DNA from: Alicyclobacillus sp.
GTDB taxonomy: Bacteria > Bacillota > Bacilli > Alicyclobacillales > Alicyclobacillaceae
Direction of reading: 5' to 3'
Length of the DNA: 45,867 nucleotides
Assembly (NCBI RefSeq): GCF_023511815.1
Contig: NZ_JAIMAV010000014.1
Location: 1 to 45,867 of the forward strand
Numbering within the stretch: position 1 is the first letter of the stretch; each line of letters starts with the position of its first letter. This document shows, piece by piece, positions 43,049 to 45,867 of this stretch. The notes beneath the pieces are model-generated. The model saw only the letters and a program-made list of their open reading frames with translations, searched no databases and was not told where the DNA came from. A program made the translations under genes and the position numbers.

Positions 43049-44542
43049 ATGGAGAACTTGATCCATAAACTGCGGGAAGGGCGGCTTCGGCCCGGCGAAG
43101 GCATCACCTTTGGCACGCACCGCCCGAATCCGGTGGAGCGCGTGCGTTTCGACGTGCGGGCGCTCACAGAGGGATGCCAGATCGGCCGCAAGGCGTCCGG
43201 GGAACCCTACCGGTTCGTCATCAAGACGTACGGTTGTCAGATGAACGAACACGACACGGAGATGATGGCGGGCCTTCTGTCCGCCATGGGCTACGAACCG
43301 GCGGAAGCGGACGAGCAGGCCGATCTCATTCTTTTCAACACGTGCGCCGTCCGCGAGAACGCGGAGGACAAGGTGTTCGGCGAGGTTGGGCGCATTCGGC
43401 CGCTCAAAGCCCGGAATCCGGAACTGTTGATCGGTCTGTGCGGCTGCATGGCCCAGGAGGAGGGTGTCCAGAAGATGGTTCTGGACAAGTTCCCCTGGAT
43501 TGATCTGGTGTTCGGCACGCACAACATCCACCGGCTTCCGCAGTTGGTCCTGCGCGCCCGGCAGAGCCAGGACACCGTTCTGGAGGTGTGGGACCGGGCG
43601 GCCGTCACGGTGGAGGACATCCCGAAACTGCGCCAGGATCGGGTCCGGGCGTGGATCAACGTCCAGTACGGGTGCAACAAGTTCTGCACCTATTGCATCG
43701 TGCCGTACACGCGCGGCCGGGAGCGCAGCCGCCTGCCGGAGGACATCGTGGAGGAGGTCCGGTCCCTCGCGGCCTCGGGCGTCCGGGAGGTGACGCTGCT
43801 CGGCCAAAACGTCAACGACTACGGGGTCGATCTCGGCGATATCACCTTCGCCCGACTGCTCCGGCGCGTCAACGAGGTTCCGGGGTTGGAGCGCATTCGC
43901 TTCACGACGTCCAACCCGTGGAATTTCACGGACGAGCTCATCCAGGCGATCGCGGAGTGCGACAAGGTGGTCGAGCACATCCACCTGCCCGTGCAGTCCG
44001 GGAACAATCAGATCCTGAAGCGGATGAACCGGAGCCACACGCGGGAGTTCTACCTGGCCCTGGTGGACAAGATCCGCGCGGCCATCCCGGATGTGTCTCT
44101 GACCACCGACATCATCGTCGGGTTCCCGGGTGAGACCGAGGCGCAGTTCGAGGACACCCTGCGCCTGGTGCAGGAGGTCGAGTTCGACAACGCCTTCACC
44201 TTCATCTATTCTCCGCGCGAACACACGCCCGCCGCGGGTTGGGCGGACGATGTCAGCCTCGCGGAGAAAAAGGAGCGCCTGAAGCGATTGAACGAGCTGC
44301 AGGCGGCCATCAGCCTGCGCAAGAACCTGGCCCTCGCCGGGAAGACCGTGGAGGTGCTGGTCGAGGGGCGGAGCAAGACGAATCCCGACGTATTGGCGGG
44401 CCGCACGCGTTCCAACAAACTGGTCCTGTTCCCGGGGCCCGCGGCGTTGACCGGTCAGCTTGTCCAGGTGCGCATCGAGCAACCCCAGTCCTGGACGCTG
44501 CGCGGGCAGCGGTTGGAGGCGGCGGAGGAGGCGCTGGCATGA
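43049..44542 (+). CDS. miaB: tRNA-2-methylthio-N6-dimethylallyladenosine synthase
   Basis: The 497-residue product has the three methylthiotransferase parts: an N-terminal domain with KTYGCQMNEHDTE and two further conserved Cys (FNTCAV, CGCMAQ), a radical SAM domain with CNKFCTYC (Cys209, 213, 216), and a C-terminal TRAM domain. It adds a methylthio group to i6A37 of tRNAs. ATG 43049 is set by AGGAGG seven bases upstream. The stop overlaps the ricA start by four bases, as in B. subtilis ymcB-ymcA. Confidence 0.97.
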   Translation: MENLIHKLREGRLRPGEGITFGTHRPNPVERVRFDVRALTEGCQIGRKASGEPYRFVIKTYGCQMNEHDTEMMAGLLSAMGYEPAEADEQADLILFNTCAVRENAEDKVFGEVGRIRPLKARNPELLIGLCGCMAQEEGVQKMVLDKFPWIDLVFGTHNIHRLPQLVLRARQSQDTVLEVWDRAAVTVEDIPKLRQDRVRAWINVQYGCNKFCTYCIVPYTRGRERSRLPEDIVEEVRSLAASGVREVTLLGQNVNDYGVDLGDITFARLLRRVNEVPGLERIRFTTSNPWNFTDELIQAIAECDKVVEHIHLPVQSGNNQILKRMNRSHTREFYLALVDKIRAAIPDVSLTTDIIVGFPGETEAQFEDTLRLVQEVEFDNAFTFIYSPREHTPAAGWADDVSLAEKKERLKRLNELQAAISLRKNLALAGKTVEVLVEGRSKTNPDVLAGRTRSNKLVLFPGPAALTGQLVQVRIEQPQSWTLRGQRLEAAEEALA

Positions 44543-44964
44543 ACCGGGACGCCCTGCTGAAAAAAGCCGACGCGATTGCCGAGATGATTGGCCGGTCGGA
44601 CGTCGCGCTTCGATTCTGGCAGGCCCGGGACAAGATGGCGCAGCATCGGCGCGCCCAGGAGTTGTTTGAGACACTCAAGCTGAAGACCAACCATCGCATC
44701 GGCCTGCAGGAGGCGTATCCGGCGGACCACCCGCGGGTCCAGAAGCTCAGTTCGGAGATCCGGGAGCTCGAACAGACCCTGTACGAGATCCCGGTCGCCA
44801 TGCAGTACAAGGAGGCGCAGGCGGAATTGAACGAACTGATGCAGGGTGTGATCCACCTGTTGCTCGGCCGGTTGTCCGACCGGTTGCCGGTGGAACTGGG
44901 CCCGCGCCTGGGGTGCGGGCACGGGCCGGATGGGAATGGGTGCAACTGCGGGGAGCGCGATTGA
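44539..44964 (+). CDS. ricA: RicA/YmcA family regulator of RNA processing and sporulation
   Basis: The 141-residue helical product matches YmcA (ALLKKADAIAEMIGRSD at the start). It ends with three cysteines (126, 135, 137) near the C-terminus, in the position where RicA helps bind [4Fe-4S] clusters in the RicA-RicF-RicT complex. That complex affects RNase Y cleavage and Spo0A phosphorylation. The ATG overlaps the miaB stop. RNase Y, its partner, is encoded about 10 kb upstream. A long imperfect inverted repeat (44970-44976 with 45019-45025, plus inner arms) follows, without a T tract. Confidence 0.94.
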   Translation: MNRDALLKKADAIAEMIGRSDVALRFWQARDKMAQHRRAQELFETLKLKTNHRIGLQEAYPADHPRVQKLSSEIRELEQTLYEIPVAMQYKEAQAELNELMQGVIHLLLGRLSDRLPVELGPRLGCGHGPDGNGCNCGERD

Positions 44965-45102
44965 GCGAGGCCACAGCGGGTGGGCCGAACGGGCGGTGGA
45001 CCGTCGTTCGGGCAGCCCCTGTGGCCCGCCTGTCTATTCGTGGTATTCTTGGCACATTGGACAAGCGGTCGGCCACGGCGCCGCGGGACGGGAGGATGCG
45101 AC

Positions 45103-45867
45103 GTGTCTCTGACGCCGATGATGAAGCAGTACCTGGAGACGAAGGCGCAGCATCCGGATGCGCTGCTGATGTTTCGGCTCGGCGATTTTTACGAGCTGTT
45201 CATGGACGACGCCGTCACGGCGGCGCGGGCGCTGGACATCACGCTGACCGGGCGGGACGCCGGCAGTCATGGCCGGGTGCCGATGTGCGGAGTGCCGTAC
45301 CACGCCGCGGACCAGTACATCGCCCGGTTGATTGAACAGGGGTATTCGGTGGCCATCTGCGAACAGATGGAAGATCCGAAACTCGCCAAGGGTCTGGTGC
45401 GGCGGGAGGTGGTGCGGGTCATCACGCCGGGCACCCTGGTGCAGGACGGGGAGGCCGCACCGCGCCATCTCGCCGCTCTCCTCCAGCGGTCAGGCCGGTG
45501 GGGGTGCGCCGTGATCGACCTGTCGACGGGTGAGGTGTGGTCTGGCGAGCTTCCGACCGCGGAGGCGGTGTTGGACGTGCTGGATCAGTGGGAGCCGCGC
45601 GAGCTGCTGGTCTACGAGGCGCAGGCGGCTGACGAGGGGTTGGAACCGGTGGTGTCGTGGGCCGCGGCGCGCCGGGTGCGCCTCACGCTTCGGCCAGAAC
45701 CGCGCCGGGCGGAGGCGGTGCAGACCGAGCGGGTGTGTGAGCAGTACCGGACGCCGACGCTCGTCCCGCTCGATCTCGACGAGCGCCCACGCGCCGCCGA
45801 AGCCCTCGGCTTTGCGCTGGCCTATGTCCGGGAGACGCAGCGGCAGCTGGTGGCGCATCTGCGCACG
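45103..45867 (+). CDS. mutS: DNA mismatch repair protein MutS, N-terminal part (3' end outside window)
   Basis: The 255 visible residues are the mismatch-binding domain I and the connector of MutS. The [11 protein letters not shown] segment contains the Phe-x-Glu mismatch reader (DFYELF), and PMCGVPYHA and [13 protein letters not shown] follow. MutS recognises mispairs and recruits MutL. The GTG start has GGAGG seven bases upstream. The frame is open at the window edge. The position after ricA matches B. subtilis. Confidence 0.97.
   Translation, partial: MSLTPMMKQYLETKAQHPDALLMFRLGDFYELFMDDAVTAARALDITLTGRDAGSHGRVPMCGVPYHAADQYIARLIEQGYSVAICEQMEDPKLAKGLVRREVVRVITPGTLVQDGEAAPRHLAALLQRSGRWGCAVIDLSTGEVWSGELPTAEAVLDVLDQWEPRELLVYEAQAADEGLEPVVSWAAARRVRLTLRPEPRRAEAVQTERVCEQYRTPTLVPLDLDERPRAAEALGFALAYVRETQRQLVAHLRT

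Noticed and set aside
44970-45025. Terminator between ricA and mutS
   Set aside because: The extended inverted repeat (outer arms GCCACAG/CTGTGGC, inner CGAACG/CGTTCG) is imperfect and has no T tract. It may be a structured leader.

Overview
The window is a GC-rich stretch of chromosome from an endospore-forming member of the Bacillota. Gene order follows the Bacillus subtilis block infB-rbfA-truB-ribF-rpsO-pnp-ylxY-mlpA-spoVF-asd-dapG-dapA-rnj-tepA-ylzJ-spoIIIE-ymfK-rodZ-pgsA-cinA-recA-rny-ymdB-spoVS-cotE-miaB-ricA-mutS. CotE, both dipicolinate synthase subunits, SpoIIIE, SpoVS and YheC/YheD-type proteins point to a spore-forming Bacilli lineage. High GC, frequent TTG/GTG starts and the mixed gene content suggest an Alicyclobacillaceae-like organism (Alicyclobacillus/Kyrpidia type). 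That assignment is inference. All genes but one are on the + strand.

Layout. 1-~735: an AT-richer end carrying the 3' end of a mutS2 gene, a promoter and the first codons of what looks like typA/bipA. This runs in frame into the G domain of infB, so the joined gene lacks the normal IF2 N-terminal region. Shared coding at the P-loop explains the join, and assembly chimerism is the simplest reading. ~735-5479: infB, rbfA, nrnA-type DHH phosphoesterase, truB and ribF, the last four packed with overlaps or gaps of a few bases. 5.5-8.5 kb: rpsO and pnp with promoters and terminators. 8.5-11.3 kb: ylxY, mlpA, dut. 11.4-16.2 kb: spoVFA/spoVFB behind a very good SigK-type promoter, then asd-dapG-dapA, giving the route from aspartyl phosphate to dipicolinate and lysine. 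16.3-22.2 kb: ribonuclease J with a long structured leader, a 20-bp-period tandem repeat array, tepA, ylzJ and spoIIIE/ftsK. 22.2-25.4 kb: less conserved genes (a secreted protein, one minus-strand hypothetical, a lipoprotein) and ymfK. 25.4-30.8 kb: rodZ, yajQ, pgsA, cinA and a DEAD-box helicase with a DbpA-type tail. 30.8-36.6 kb: recA (LexA-type box on its promoter), recX, rny, ymdB, spoVS (SigH-type promoter) and a membrane-type dipeptidase.

36.9-42.9 kb is the most unusual part. cotE is followed by four consecutive ligase-like genes: three YheC/YheD-type ATP-grasp proteins with intact ATP-grasp motifs, and one protein that joins a decayed ATP-grasp remnant to a glutamine-synthetase-fold COOH-NH2 ligase (amidoligase) domain. 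The cassette sits between the outer-coat organiser CotE and miaB-ricA-mutS. It looks like a spore-coat or spore-surface amide-bond-forming pathway whose substrate is unknown.

The window also concentrates RNA-decay factors (PNPase, RNase J, RNase Y, NrnA, DEAD-box helicase, YmdB, RicA) and sporulation factors, and several predicted sigma-factor sites (SigK, SigH, possible SigE) fit the genes they precede. No tRNA, rRNA, insertion sequence, prophage or CRISPR array was seen.
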